Shown: one piece after another, positions 21,130-33,880 of the stretch | Position numbering within the stretch: the stretch's first letter is position 1 | Layout: the number at the start of each line of letters is the position of its first letter | From: Plantago elongata | Lineage: Eukaryota > Streptophyta > Magnoliopsida > Lamiales > Plantaginaceae | Assembly (NCBI GenBank): GCA_036897095.1 | Contig: JAYMSP010000074.1 | Location: 27,450 to 91,449 of the forward strand | DNA length: 64,000 nucleotides | Direction of reading: 5' to 3' | Notes under the pieces: model-generated | What the model saw: the letters and a program-made list of their open reading frames with translations, nothing else | What the model was told of the DNA's origin: nothing | Databases searched by the model: none | Position numbers and translations under genes: made by a program

Positions 21130-22755
21130 ATGACTTCGACACTTCAGATCCCAAATCCAACAGAATCAGCAAGCTCCTCGAATCCAAATCCGATGAAAAA
21201 ACCACCGAAACCAGCTTCCAAAAGCACCCTGAGGCAATGGTCTCTCGCCGATTTCGATATCGGAAAACCCTTGGGCAAAGGCAAATTCGGCCGTGTCTAT
21301 CTTGCTCGCGAAAAGAAGGTTAACTCCGTAACCTAGTAGGCTTCGATTCAAACAATTTGAAGTAGTTCAATTGAAATTGATAAATGCTTTTCTCTGTTTG
21401 TTTCAGTACGAGTATATAGTGGCTTTGAAGATCATATTCAAGGAGCAGTTAGCCAAGTACAAATTCCACCACCAGTTGCGTAGAGAAATGGAGATCCAGA
21501 CTAACCTTCGCCATCCTAACGTTCTTCGTATGTACGGCTGGTTCGACGATGATGAGCGTATTGTTCTGATTTTGGAGTATTGCCATGGAGGTGAGCTGTA
21601 CGGGCTGCTTCGTAAATCTGGCCATTTCTCTGAACCACAAGCTGCCACGGTAATTCAGCTGCTTGTTATTTAAAGAGCTTTTCGAATTAGACTGATTGTT
21701 GGCTTTAGTTCATTTTATTTATGATATTGAAATCTTAGTTTTAAACTCTCTGTCTGTCTGTTGTGATGATCAGTATGTAGCAAGTCTGACACAGGCTCTG
21801 GCGTATGTTCACCAAAACAATGTGATTCATAGGGATATTAAGCCTGAAAATCTGTTGCTTGATCATGAGGTAATGTATGTTGCCTAATGCATTAATAGAT
21901 CTTATGTAATGACATAGTGGATGAAACTACGCGTATCATGGTCATATTGTGAAATTGTTATGTGAATCTAGTACTTCTGTTCTTACTAAATTGTTTATCT
22001 TGAGTCGAATCTAATGATTTTTTCTCATTTGCTATAACGTTAGTTGAATCAGTTCTTGCTGTTATGCCTATGTCATATAATTGAACAGTTGAACTGCGTA
22101 TCATATCATGTCATGCCGGTAACATCAAATAGCCCACTAGTCCTCAGCTTTAACTCAGGCAGTCTGCAATGGGTAACGAATTTGTGTGTCTCTTGCAGGG
22201 CCGACTTAAAATTGCGGATTTTGGTTGGTCGGTGCAGTCTAAAAACAAAAGGCATACTATGTGTGGAACATTGGATTACTTGGCACCAGAAATGGTGGAG
22301 AACAAAGAACATGATCATGCTGTGGATATTTGGACCTTGGGCATTCTTTGTTATGAATTTCTATATGGGGCTCCTCCATTTGAGGCTGAAAGCCAGGGAG
22401 ACACATTAGCAAGGTAAGAACTTGCTTCTGTTTACGTAATAACTTATACAATCACATTATTCTTGGGGCTCATTGTATTTTGCAATGCAGGATTCCACAA
22501 ATGAACCCTAGCTTTCCGCTTACCCCTATAGTATCTGAAGAAGCTATAGATCTCATATCCAGGGTAATTCTGTGAACTCTATGCATTGTTTCACTTTGCT
22601 TTAAGACAGATCATTCAAGCTTATCTAATGCTTAATGGCATGGCCTTCAATTTTTGCAGCTTCTTGTAGAGTCATCAAAAAGGCTTTCCCTACAAGAAAT
22701 CCTGGAGCATCCTTGGATAATAAAAAATGCTTGCCCGGAAGGGGCCTGTCCATGA
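21130..22755 (+). CDS. AUR3: Aurora serine/threonine kinase, AUR3-like, 6 exons, 303 aa
   Basis: Aurora kinases drive chromosome segregation and histone H3 phosphorylation in mitosis. Exons: 21130-21318, 21407-21649, 21774-21869, 22199-22413, 22491-22563, 22660-22755; all phases join. The protein has a short basic Pro/Ser-rich N-terminus and then [21 protein letters not shown] (P-loop), VALK (K71), [10 protein letters not shown] (catalytic D165) and DFGWSVQ (D183). The activation loop [16 protein letters not shown] has the usual Aurora phospho-Thr (T196). The C-terminal lobe ends in HPWIIKN. The short tail suits the plant AUR3 type rather than AUR1/2, but this is judged from memory of the family. 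[11 protein letters not shown] is one residue shorter than the usual LLVKDPSKRLSL. The start at 21130 fits family length. An in-frame ATG at 20986 would add 48 residues without family resemblance. Confidence 0.9.
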
Positions 22756-23329
22756 AAGCACGGAGATTTCTTGTTTTAAGTTAAGCTTGCTTATAGTGAC
22801 TAATTACCTTTTGAAGTCAGGGGATTCTAAGTAACACTTTGAATGTTTGGACCTAGTAATTACTAATTAGGCTCAGGGGATAACATTCTATTATAGTGAA
22901 GCTCTGCACTTTTTCAATCTTATTATGTCTATCAGTTCATGGAGTGAATATGTTTCTGAAAATATTTGTTTGATCTGAGCTTGTTTCTTACCCTCTTGTG
23001 CCCTGTTAAATAGAATGTGCACTGTTATTATTAATCTTTGACTCTCCCAATTCTATAATAATACTCCCCATCCCTTTAAAGAAGAAACCCAAAAGCATTG
23101 ATCTTACATGGAGCTTCAAACTCCGTAAACTGCTTGAACCGAGCCTGCTTCATTGTTCATAGCTGTAGCTTGTCTTGATTTGATATATCATATATCAAAT
23201 CTGACAGGACTACAGGTGAAGATAGATTAGTGTTAACTGTTAACTCGACGCTTGATTTGATTCTGAATGATAATAATTCTCTTGTAAATAAGATTACGTT
23301 ATGTCAGCTTCCGAATATTAGCCTGAAAA
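22756..23329. other. Aurora 3' UTR and spacer
   Basis: AT-rich; I see nothing further. Confidence 0.5.
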
Positions 23330-23670
23330 GGTACCCTTAGAATTTGTCTTCTTTTTTAAAATTGTTTTTAGACGTGAGAAAAACGGGTTGCTGCAGTTCT
23401 TTCAGGCAAGTGTAACATGTTAACACAAGGTTAATTTGTTGGTGCTCATAATGATTTTTTCAGGTCCAGGGGATAGGCCACTTATGGAAATCAGGATTAA
23501 TCGCGTGACAACACATGCCAATCCTCTTGCTCGTAAAGTGCAGCTGAAAAGCTTGCTCAGTTGTGCAATGGGGATGTATATACAAGTATGTACTTTAATC
23601 TTTGATAATCCCACCATAAAAACACTTGATTGTACCCGTAGATAGTAAATTTGTGATCTGAAAATGTAAA
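23330..23670 (+). pseudogene. Duplicated 3' end of CYP18-1 (last exon plus flanks)
   Basis: This segment parallels about 19735-20090: the end of intron 4, the last exon and the 3' UTR. Encoded residues [16 protein letters not shown] and HANPLA are kept. The acceptor region with the first codons (Ala-Pro-Thr) is deleted, and the stop codon GGTTAA has become CGTAAA. No earlier cyclophilin exon is found nearby, so this is a partial, non-functional copy. It sits on the far side of the Aurora gene from the parent. Confidence 0.85.
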
Positions 23671-25229
23671 CGCCAGCAAACATTTTAGTGATCCCTACCG
23701 CTTCAAGTCGTTCAGGGGCCACATTTAACGGGCCAGGTGGGTCTACGACTGGCTCTATTAACACCTCAACGAGTAGTGTGAGAGGTATGATGGGTCTTTC
23801 AAATTCGTAACCTCGACGAACTAACAAGAGGATGCCGCAGCCCAAGTGACACAGGTAGAGGCCCAAAACATTACTTTCCAGTGTCAGTCAATTAATGGAC
23901 TATCTCGTTGGACTTTACACTAAATGGCTCTTTACCCATTATATTCTTAAGCATATATTCGAATAATATTTGTTTGGTAGAGCATTCTGCATTTGAGTAC
24001 AGTATCTCTCTCCGAAGTCCGAATCCAAACTATGATGTATTGATGTGTTTTCAACATTACCTTCATTCGAAAAATTAGAAACCAAATTTATACGTACGTG
24101 ATCAGCAGCACATGTATGAGATATACAGTGTGCTGATTTTGCACCTTTAGTATGCATATGAAATAGCTCCCCTGTTGTGAGAGGATTATGCAATAAGTTA
24201 GATAATCTTGTACGCAGTCGATTTAAGGTTGTGTTCTGTTTAATTGAAATTTACTGGACTGGATTGAATAAGGTATAAATTATAGTTAAGTCCAATTGAA
24301 CTAAATTGGATTGAACTGAAGTAATTTTTAGTTGAAGATAACATAATCTAAATATGTCCACAAACCATTTTTTTGAATATCCGTGCTATATTAAGTTTGT
24401 CACTAACTATGCACCTTATTTGATGAATATATGGTTAATATTCTCTTATGCCCCATATAAACAGAAATATTACTTTAACACTAAAAGTTACTCATTTTCA
24501 CATTCTATTATTTATTTTAATTTTTAATTTTAACGTGTGAATTACTTAGAACTGAGTATAATTTTATGAAGATATTTGAAGGACTGATTAAAAAATAATT
24601 TGAATTAAAATTTTTAATTTAAATTGATTTCTAAATAGACACTTATTGAGATATGATTTTATGGATAAAAATTGATGAATTGTATTCATAACGTTGAGAA
24701 GTAAAACAAAATAGCAGCCCTAAACGTGTGTTGAATTTTATCTTAAGAAATGATCTAGTCAAACATTGTTACGTACGGCGTCCAATAAATCTTCTTCTTA
24801 TACTTGTTGAGGTAGCAGAGGTGAAAAATATGATGAGTTTGTCAAACCTAGTACTGAAAAAGCACCTTAAATTACATGAATGAGTGTGTTTTTGTCAGAT
24901 GATAGAGACTCTTGATGTTATGTTGCCTATGAGCATAGGCCATAACCAGAGAGTACAAAATACGTGTCAAGCTTACTGAGATCGTCTTTCCTTTTTATCT
25001 TTCCCCGAATCCAAAACGAAGAAGTGACTGTAACATGATAAATACTCAGTGCGTACTATTCTTTCAACACTTTCTAAATTACTCCCTTGTTTTACATGGT
25101 GTACGTGAACGATGTGACCATGGTTTTTCAGTTTCAAATTTTGTATAATGTGATTTTAATGACAACCTCTTGTGAATTAGGACTTTGAATAGATCTGACC
25201 CCCTTATATGTGTACGTACACCAATACAC
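23671..25229. other. Intergenic
   Basis: Mostly AT-rich. About 24225-24360 is a copy of the AATTGAACT family. A slightly GC-richer stretch at 23690-23880 has no coding potential I can recognise. Confidence 0.5.
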
Positions 25230-26095
25230 CATGGTATGTACTAGACCTCATGTTGCACATCCTATAAGTATAACTAGCAGGCACATAATCTAGGACTATA
25301 ACATTGAAGGAAATCAAATGGATATTAAGATACTTGACAGGAAGTAAATACGGTGGCATTGATTTCATACATAAAATGGAGTATTTAAGCTATTTTCATG
25401 AAGGTTTTGTAGACTATAACTAAGCATGGAACTTATACCTCAAATTGGGGTAGTATGATTTCTTGGCTTGGAAGGATTTGCAATCAAGGTGGAGATTGAG
25501 AAGTTGTGAGAGCTTCAAGGATGTGTATGCAAATTAGAAATGATAAAGGGCTTGGTAATAGCTCATGCGATATTATAAACGTGCAACTTTCAACTAACGG
25601 TTTGGATGTGGAGTACCATGAATCATTGATTAGAATCAGTTAGAAGATCCAACGGGTTATGCTACTCAAAGCTTGATATGTCTCTTGTATATAGTAAAAT
25701 CTTTGTATGTTCGACTTAATTAGTTGTGATATTTCAATATTGTTGCAATCCTGCTGCAATAGAGAGTAGGGTAGAGATAACTATTCAATTAGGTTGAGAT
25801 GGACATAGCAATTTGGTAGATGTCGTCGTGATTTGCATAAGTCAGAGCGTCGATAATTCTTTATAACTTTATCCGGTGAATTAGTGAATTAAAGTTGTTC
25901 TCCGATGGATGTAGATTGCTAAGTGCAATCGAACCGCATAATACTTGCATTCTTTCATTTATGTTCTTCGTTCTTGCTTGATTAATCAAGCTAGTTAAGT
26001 GTGCTTGGTTCATTAAATAGTGAAATCAGATATATAGTGTTGATCTTTAATTTGGAAGTTGATTATCCAACAATATCGAATGTGGATTCCACATC
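25230..26095 (+). mobile_element. Decayed Copia retrotransposon relic (RT/RNase H end plus LTR-like tail)
   Basis: Around 25230-25370 the translation in shifting frames resembles the end of Copia reverse transcriptase/RNase H (MVCTRPHVAHPIS, then KEIKWILRYLTGSKYGG). Stops and frameshifts abound. Further on, 25860-26090 resembles the U5 end of a Copia LTR (TGTTCTCCGATGGATGTAG, then CATTTATGTTCTTCGTTCTTG) followed by CAACAATATC. No matching second LTR was found. Confidence 0.5.
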
Positions 26096-28785
26096 TTGGT
26101 GTAACAAACTAACGTGATATGAGACTTGATCTTATGGACGTCTCTTTGCATATTATACAAAGAAGAGGAAGTGCATTGTAGTCGACTACACATTGTGATC
26201 GATGTGCATATTACACATGCTATATATTAGTATGGTCCAATACATCAAAATTAAGGTTATATTTTATTCAATTAGAATTTACTCAAATATCGTAAAAAGT
26301 ATTATTAAATTAAGTTGAACTGAAGTAGTTTTTAGGACTAAAAGATTTAAAGGAGAGTTAACTTGAAGTTTGATGAGTAGAGTTGATGAATGTATCTGCA
26401 TAATGATGATGCTTTGGGGAAGGTGAATGAAAGAAGAAAGAGTGAGTTAGTTGTGCCTCGGAAAGGAGCTAAACTTGACAACGCAGCACGTGTAAATAAA
26501 TCTATCCAACCCCAAGACAAATACCAGTCAAACTACTGGAAATCATACTTCATACATGATGGTGGCCGTGAGTTTAAATTGAAGTTTAAAATAAACGATC
26601 AAGTATAAAGAGTGTGCGTTTTATCATCAGAATGTTTAATGTTTAATTTGTATATAACGGATAATACATAAAAAGAAAACTTATGTATGATTTTCTTTTT
26701 CATATGGGATCAACAAAATCAAGGCTTATGTATATATCTTCATCATCATGTTCCTTCCTTTCATTCCTTCATGTTAGATTACAGTCCTCTTAGCTACTAC
26801 CTAGTTGTAATAATAATCGTACATGCATATGTACTCTCGAGATCAGGGTTTCAATCAATCCATTTACTCCATCATCTGCTTGCCTGCATATATCTACTCC
26901 AGTCATTTCTATCCGTATCCTGCTAGAAAATGGCATTTCTATATCTTGAAACTTGTAATTCTTTATTTACTCCCCCAACTACTAGCAAGCAACCAACATT
27001 CACAATTTTGACTACTTAATTACGCTTTTTGGTAATTTATTTAAGAGATTTTTAAGTTCTAGTAGCAATTAAGGGTGTATTTTGTACTAAGATTTTAGTT
27101 GATCAGAAAATCGGGTTAAAAATAATTACTTTAATTCGATTTTCTAAATTAAAATTTTATATCAATCACCTCTTAAAATGACATGAACATCTCACAAGAC
27201 TCAAATAACCCTACTGGGTGATGTTGTACACAACTGTTTAATTAGCTAACTATTTTAGCATGTCGAGTTTGTGTTGTATTGAAAGATAGGAGAAAGTTAG
27301 GCACTAACTTATACCGATCTGTCTAGAACAAATCGAACTATGACTTAAAATCAAAGAGGTGTGTCAAATTTAGACAAATTAAATCACAGTTAATAGTTTA
27401 ATACCCTATCTTCTTAATTTTTGGTATATAAAAAAAGGAACGCAAAATTCTTCTCCTGCTTTTATCACATTCCTTCAGAATCTCACTTCACTGTAGCTAG
27501 TAAGTAGCTACCACTTCATCCTTACTTTACTTTGAAAAGAAATGGACGCTTACTACTTGCAATGCTCATTCAAACCCTCTCTAAATGTTGATGAATTGGC
27601 CTTTTCTGACCTAAGATATAATCAACCCCGTTTAAATGTAAACTTGATGACTGCAGCCAGTCAGCCACTTAGAATTGAGTTTCCATTGAGTTTAAGACAA
27701 TTGGAACCTATTGATTGCATTAATTAATTTATTATATGGTTTAGTACTGTCTGATGTTAGAAGTGGTTTGAGTAAGAGATGAAACATAATACATGGTGCA
27801 GTGTGTTTTATGTTTTGTAGTATAGATCAAGGAAAAAGGACATTATCATAAATTTATGTTAACTATCTGTCTATCACAGTATTATAAGTAGTACTCGCAC
27901 TGAACTTATGTATAGCTACTCCACCAATAGATGATCCTCAAAGAGGAACATATATAATTTTTTTTAAATACTTGTAGTATCTTAACTTGTTTTATATATA
28001 GTATTTTGTAACCAAATTAATCATAAATCTTGAAGTGGATTTATACGTAAGCTACTCCAAACTGAAGTAGTATTTGTGCAATATGATATTTTATGAGACT
28101 ATATGAAGTCAGGAAGGCAGTACATAAAAAGTAGGGATTTGGTTTCTAAGAAGAAAAAACATAGGAAACTTGAGAAGAAACAAACCACCAACAGAAAGTA
28201 ACCTAAAAACCTTCTTTCCTTCAACAACAAGTGATGATGAACATGATTGTGAGACAAGTTATCAGATCTGCAACAAGATGCATAATTCATTCATTCTGGA
28301 AATAAAATTGAGACTTGAAGAAAAAGAATTATAAAAAGGTAGGAGGAGTAATGAATATATTTATTTGATAGAATTGGAATTATAGTACTAGTATATTTTT
28401 ATTGAATTAATCAAGTTCCAAAAAGGAAGTAGTAATTAAACTTGCAAGAAAGCTATTCTCATAAAATGATCATCAGCAAACCACAAAAGAATTCATGATT
28501 TTGTACATCCATTTTTCACCCCTCTTCAACCATCATCATCAAAAACCATATTCTAGCTAGCTAGACCATATCATATTTAATTAACAGTAGTACCATAAAC
28601 TCAACTAAACAAGATACTTCAAAGAAGAAGAAAAAAAACACTTTTTTGGAACATGATTAATTATCAATGCAGCTAGAAACGCAAAGCAATTCAATTCGCA
28701 GTAACTTGTGAAATTACAACCTTACTGTTAAACTCTCTCTCCGTCTCCTAGAGAAACCAGGTCAACATTCGGGTCGAGCTTTCTC
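26096..28785. other. Intergenic downstream of the AHL gene
   Basis: AT-rich. About 26250-26360 carries another AATTGAACT-family copy. Short open frames at 26390-26608 and 27542-27727 show no family resemblance. The AHL 3' UTR probably occupies the right end. Confidence 0.5.
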
Positions 28786-29700
28786 CTAAAACGGAGGACG
28801 ACCCGTCGCCCAATAGGCCGCTTCGGCCGGCAAAGAGTTTATCATATTCTGCGGCATCCCTTGAAACATATTTCCATTTGGATCACCCATCATACCCTGC
28901 TGACCGCCACCCATCCCGGGTGGCGATCCAATCTGCCCCCCGCTGCCCGAAACCGCAGCAACGGGTGTCTCCTCTTCCTCTAGTGGCAGCCTCTCATACG
29001 CTGCGTTCCCAAACGACGCGGCCATAATCACAACCGGGCCAGATGCCAGGAGCTGCCCCACCACGGTCCCACCCACGACCTGGCCCTGCCCGCCCGCCAG
29101 GTATATAGTAAGCCCGGACGCAGCTGGAGGAGCTGGAGGAGGAAGAAAAGAACCCGAAAGCGAAAGTATCTCGAACCTTCCGTGGAGTGTGACTACTTGG
29201 CCTGGAGCGGCCGGCTGACGGAGAGTGACGTTGGTGACCGTGCCGCTGCCGCTTAGTATGCAAACACCCCTCTGCCTCCTGGTTGCAAATGTGGATATGC
29301 TGTCCTGGATATCGCATCCGTTTGCGATTTCCATGACATGGGATCTGAGAGCGTTCGCGCTGTCCCGGGTGATTATGATCGGGGGTTTCGGCTTGTTTTT
29401 GGACCCTGCGGGTCGGCCTCGTGGACGACGGGTTACCTCTCCTTGCTCGTTGGTGATAGGGACGAGTTCCTTGCTGTCAGGAGTGGTGGTGGAGGTAGGG
29501 AGAGTGGAGTCGTAGTTGTCGTCACGATCTCTTTTGAGGTTGTTGTTGTTTTTGTTCATGATGGGGGTTTGCAGTTGCTCGATTTGATGATCGGGGTTTT
29601 GGTGGTGTTGCTGCTGCTGGAACTGGTGGTGGTGGTGCAGCTGGAGATCACGAGCATGGAATGGTGGTGGGAGCGGTCGACCGTGAGCTAGCTGATCCAT
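28786..29700 (-). CDS. AHL protein, type I AT-hook plus PPC/DUF296 domain, intronless, 304 aa
   Basis: AHL proteins are nuclear factors that bind AT-rich DNA and assemble as trimers through the PPC domain; they restrain growth and influence flowering. The N-terminus [20 protein letters not shown] is followed by His/Gln and Asn tracts. The single AT-hook is [13 protein letters not shown] (residues 91-103). The PPC domain spans about 112-235 and includes the GRFEIL box at 174-179, needed for partner binding in the family. The C-terminus ends [12 protein letters not shown], a close match to the end of AHL22/23/24-type proteins. The intronless structure and one AT-hook place it in type I, clade A. 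There is no damage. The immediate member cannot be fixed without a tree. Confidence 0.95.
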   Translation of the reverse strand: MDQLAHGRPLPPPFHARDLQLHHHHQFQQQQHHQNPDHQIEQLQTPIMNKNNNNLKRDRDDNYDSTLPTSTTTPDSKELVPITNEQGEVTRRPRGRPAGSKNKPKPPIIITRDSANALRSHVMEIANGCDIQDSISTFATRRQRGVCILSGSGTVTNVTLRQPAAPGQVVTLHGRFEILSLSGSFLPPPAPPAASGLTIYLAGGQGQVVGGTVVGQLLASGPVVIMAASFGNAAYERLPLEEEETPVAAVSGSGGQIGSPPGMGGGQQGMMGDPNGNMFQGMPQNMINSLPAEAAYWATGRPPF

Positions 29701-30230
29701 CTGTTCAACTTATGTACTGTACTTAAATTGGTATCAGAGCTAGGTTTCGATTTCGACCGTTTATAAAGGAAATCTGGTTGAATTCCGGTTTCTTGGCAAA
29801 CGGAGGGGGAATTGAGGTAGGAAATGATGTTTTGAAAAGGAATAATTAGCTAAAGGAGATGTAGATAGTATGAACAAGAGTGAAGAGGATTTGAGGTGAG
29901 TTAATTGCCATATGAATGATAGTGATGAGTAGATGAAGTTAAGATTAAAGTATTGGTGGGTTTTGGGAATGGATGGTGAGGTTTTGGGAGAGGGATTAGT
30001 GAAGGTTTGGGTTAGGGTTAGGTCAATGGAATAGAACAAGTGAAGAATGTGAAGGAGAAAGGAGAGGAAAAGGAAATGGATTGTGATGGAAATGATGAGA
30101 GTGAATGGGAGATGAAGAAGGAAGGAAGATGAAATCAAAGGGTTCAAGTTGGTAAAATGGACAGCGTGCGCATGGCCGCATGGGCGGTGCCGGTAGGACC
30201 CATATCCTCTCTCTCAATTGTCTACCCCTC
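29701..30230 (-). promoter_or_regulatory. AHL promoter and CT-rich leader
   Basis: From 29870 to 30140 the coding-sense strand is strongly pyrimidine-rich, as in many plant leaders. A telo-box core (AACCCTAA) lies on the minus strand at 30009-30022. A TATA-like TTTATAAAC occurs at 29759-29767, about 60 bases from the ATG. Confidence 0.4.
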
Positions 30231-32220
30231 TTTTAATTTACCCTCTCTAGTTACTTACACATAAACTTTGAGTTAATATTCTCACTAACATGTCTTGGAG
30301 ATGTGGATTTGAGAGCTTATTACATCATGGGTGCAATTATTTGTGCATTTCTTACATAGAATTTGAGAGGATACATGTATTTATATGTATTTTTTATTAG
30401 TTGTATAGTGTCGTACGACTATTATGTATTACAATCGACTTCATATGTTATATTATACTTATATTTAATACGTTTATATGTTGTACTGTACAACACTCAA
30501 AAAAACCAATATAAAATATTACATCATGTATCATAGTTTATACGTACTAGGAAGGTTTTACACATCAGTTACTTCAATATCTCATCATTGAGCCATATGA
30601 GTATGAATTTCAGAGTTGAATCAAGTACATACGATAAGGCTTAATATTATTGGTTTAGATGATAATCGATTTTTTTTGTTGTTGTTCTTTTAAAGTTCTT
30701 GAATATATAAAATATGTGGTTCTTAACGAGTTGACAATGTAATGAAGCTTGTTACATGATTAATTTTGAAATTTTATGTATTAATGTACAAGAAATTACA
30801 TGTGTTCGGTAATAGTTATACGATTAATAAACTCCAACATATCGAACGTACTATGTTGATGTTCATAGATCATGTTGTTACATAAATTATTATATAGTGA
30901 AGTACACTAACGATTATAAAAATTGAGTACAGTGTAAAGTAATAAGACTTTGGCTCAAATTATTTAATGTTAGTCATTTTTATAATATAATCTTATTACA
31001 TAAATCTTACCGAAACCAAATTTATGTGATGAGATTACATAAATCTATCTTGTGATATATGTAATCTTCCGGTCACGTGTTGATGGTTCAACAAAATATA
31101 AATACTATTACTACTTCTGTTTGAAAATCCGACAAATTTAACCGCCAAAGCTATTTATCAATGAATGGTCGATTATTAAAATTCATCCTGCTAGTATAGT
31201 AAATTCTTGAGTGGGCTTGTGACATGTTTCATCCGAGGTTGATTAAATTAGGTAACAAACACACTATTCTACACAAGTTGTAACCTAACCTGACTACTAT
31301 TAACCTTTTCCGTCATTTGCACAAATAAAAATGGAATGTTGATATTAGTATTACTTTTAGAATTTGAAAGCAACCAAAAATTAGTTACTTTTGCCTTTCG
31401 CCACAAATGTGAGTGATAATTGAATGAAATACTAATGGATACTGGTAGAGGACAAGAGGATATAGTTGTGGACAGGGTTAATATTGGGCCCAATAGCTTT
31501 GGTCAAGAAGAGGAAAAAGTGGGAGCGTTACAAAATAATACATCACCAAGGAACCAATCCATCCAAAATTGTGCCCGAAAGTTGTAAAGATCCCCTGAAT
31601 TTACGTTATTAAGGCAAATTTTGTATTTTTATGGGGGCAAATTAAAATTCAAGTTATAAGTATATGGTTGTTAGGGTAACGACAAATGAAGAAATTAGAA
31701 AGAGAGTCCACATGTGGGTCATGGGAAATTGCAAAATGAGACCCACCACACATTACAATATTACTATCTTACACACAAAACAATGGGATGGGGTCAGGGC
31801 TCACTCAGTCAGGCCGTGTCTAAAGGGCGCCTCTTTCTCTCTCCCAAAACCCCCTCACTTCACTCCAATTATTCATTTCTACCCCGCCCTCTTGGACCGA
31901 AATATCTCGGTTATTAAGATTCGACTCCGTTTAGAAGATAATATGAATCATAATATATTTAAAAAGTAAATAAACAATGAGTAATAATGAAAAGTATTTG
32001 ATATAACCATCGGTCATTCTAAAGTATTTTTAGACTTTAATTAAAACGACGATTCTTCACATACAAAAGTAAATTTTATGTTTCAATTTACAATGACAAT
32101 AAATTAAATACGCGTGAAGGTTCATGAAGAACGCACAAATACATACTAGGACTAGTGTGAAATCAAAGTTTCATGGCCATACGTAATTAAGAAAATATTT
32201 TGATTTGAATGGTTAGGACA

Positions 32221-32312
32221 ATGAAGCGCAACTAAGTGGGTAATACGTTTCACCTTTAATAAATATGTCGGGAGTTTGAGTTACTCTTTAACCGTTTTAA
32301 TAAAAAATGATT
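32221..32312 (+). repeat. tRNA-derived SINE-like head, copy 1
   Basis: ACTAAGTGGGTAATACG then GGGAGTTTGAG are decayed A-box and B-box matches at the right spacing. The order and intervening sequence (GTTTCACCT...TAATAAATA) parallel 40342-40425. Confidence 0.5.
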
Positions 32313-33659
32313 GGAGCGGCTAGTTACAAGAGAGTTCTTTATTTACTTTCTTAAGTTTGACATGGCAAAATAGTTCGTATCTCATCAACTAATTAATTGC
32401 ATGGAGTATAAGAAATGCTCTAAGTGAAAATGCAACTCGAAAACAAAGCTATCACAATAAGAATTGTTCGAGACAATCATGACCACAAACGTATAAATGT
32501 ACAAGTGAACCGCCACCTCCACACCCGTTTTTATTTATAAAATTAAAAAAGAACAACTGAATATATTCTATTCTTGAACTTTTGTCGTTGAGGAAACACC
32601 ACTTAAGTTGGTGCATCTACGAGCCCATATAATTGAGTGTCTTTGACATGCATTTTAAATAAGTATAATGGTTGAGAATGAACAAATAAAGCAATGAAAC
32701 ATGAATTCAAAACAAACTCAGTCGACTTTTTTACATTGTTAACACTTAACACTAAGCTAGTAGCCAACACTTAGTTTATCAATATCAGCAAATCGATCAT
32801 CTTCATAAACAAAGTACCATGATGATTGTAAGAATCACATTCAGGAAACATAGAATGAAACTTTTAAATGAGGATCCGTAATTATAAAACAACTCTTTCA
32901 CTAGTGAAAGGAGATATCAGATTCCTTAATGTAACATCTCATCATTAATTGGAGTACAAAATATTGAGTAATCTAGAGTTCAAAATTAGTGAGCAGCCAA
33001 TAAGAAAATACATTACTAGCTTGTAACAGAATGGATTTTTTGGCAAATGGGTCCGTAGGCATTGATCCTTGACGTGTTTCTTTGCTAAATCTGTCTTTTC
33101 TACTAGATGTATTCTTTATAATTTACCCATTAGGACAATAAAGGACCAAAAATCGTATCAAAATCAATTGAGGAATTAAATAAAAAACTTTTTATTTAGA
33201 TTATAATTTATAAAATTGTTCGTAAACATTGTTTAATCCGACACTAGTAGTGGATAGATATTGTTTTAGCTCCTTCAAATTTTCTAGTCCATTGGAGGAG
33301 TTGCATTGAAAATATAATTTATTCATTCAGCACATGCATGGTGATCTAATGCTCGTTTTATATGAATCCGGGGATTGAAAACAAAGGTAGAAATAGATAA
33401 CATTTGTGAAATGAATAGTAATAAATATCAAGCCCACATTACCACATATATTTACAATATATACTTTAAATGTTATTATTGAACAAAATTATTAAGAATA
33501 TCTCCTCTTCAACTCAAAATTCATTAATCTAAATACAATTTTATTCTATTAAAATTATGTTTATCTTATTTTTATGTTACAATAAACTAGTTATGTTAGG
33601 TAAGGTTCTATTCAAACAAAGAGAATAGAGCCTAAATCAATAAAAATGCATTTTATATT

Positions 33660-33880
33660 GGCATAGTTATAAATTTTGTCTACCACTAACTTTTCATTTA
33701 CATTTTCAGTTTCATGAACATTTTTTTGATAAAAAGCTCGTTGCTTTTTAAACAAGCTATATAGATGAAAAATTAATCATGTTAGCTTGTGAAAAAAAAA
33801 CTACCTTAACAGCTATCAACCTACTTTTCAGTATCCAGCTAGCTTTTCAGCTTGTTTGCTATACAGAGCCAAATTTTTTA
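33660..33880. mobile_element. AGCTAG-rich MITE-like repeat, copy 2 (inverted)
   Basis: In reverse it begins GGCTCTGTATAGCAAACAAG and continues with AGCTGAAAAGCTAGCTGG, a T-run, CAAGCTAAC and a TTAGTGGTAGACA end, matching the copies at 17141, 37695 and 37886. Confidence 0.65.

Noticed and set aside
23420-23866. A 148-codon minus-strand frame overlapping the CYP18-1 partial copy
   Set aside because: It is antisense to the duplicated cyclophilin exon and has no recognisable domain.
26390-26608. A 72-codon frame rich in Lys and Asn
   Set aside because: No similarity to a known small protein; the context is transposon relics.
31664-31969. A 101-codon open frame
   Set aside because: No family resemblance; it lies in AT-rich spacer and overlaps another frame equally open.
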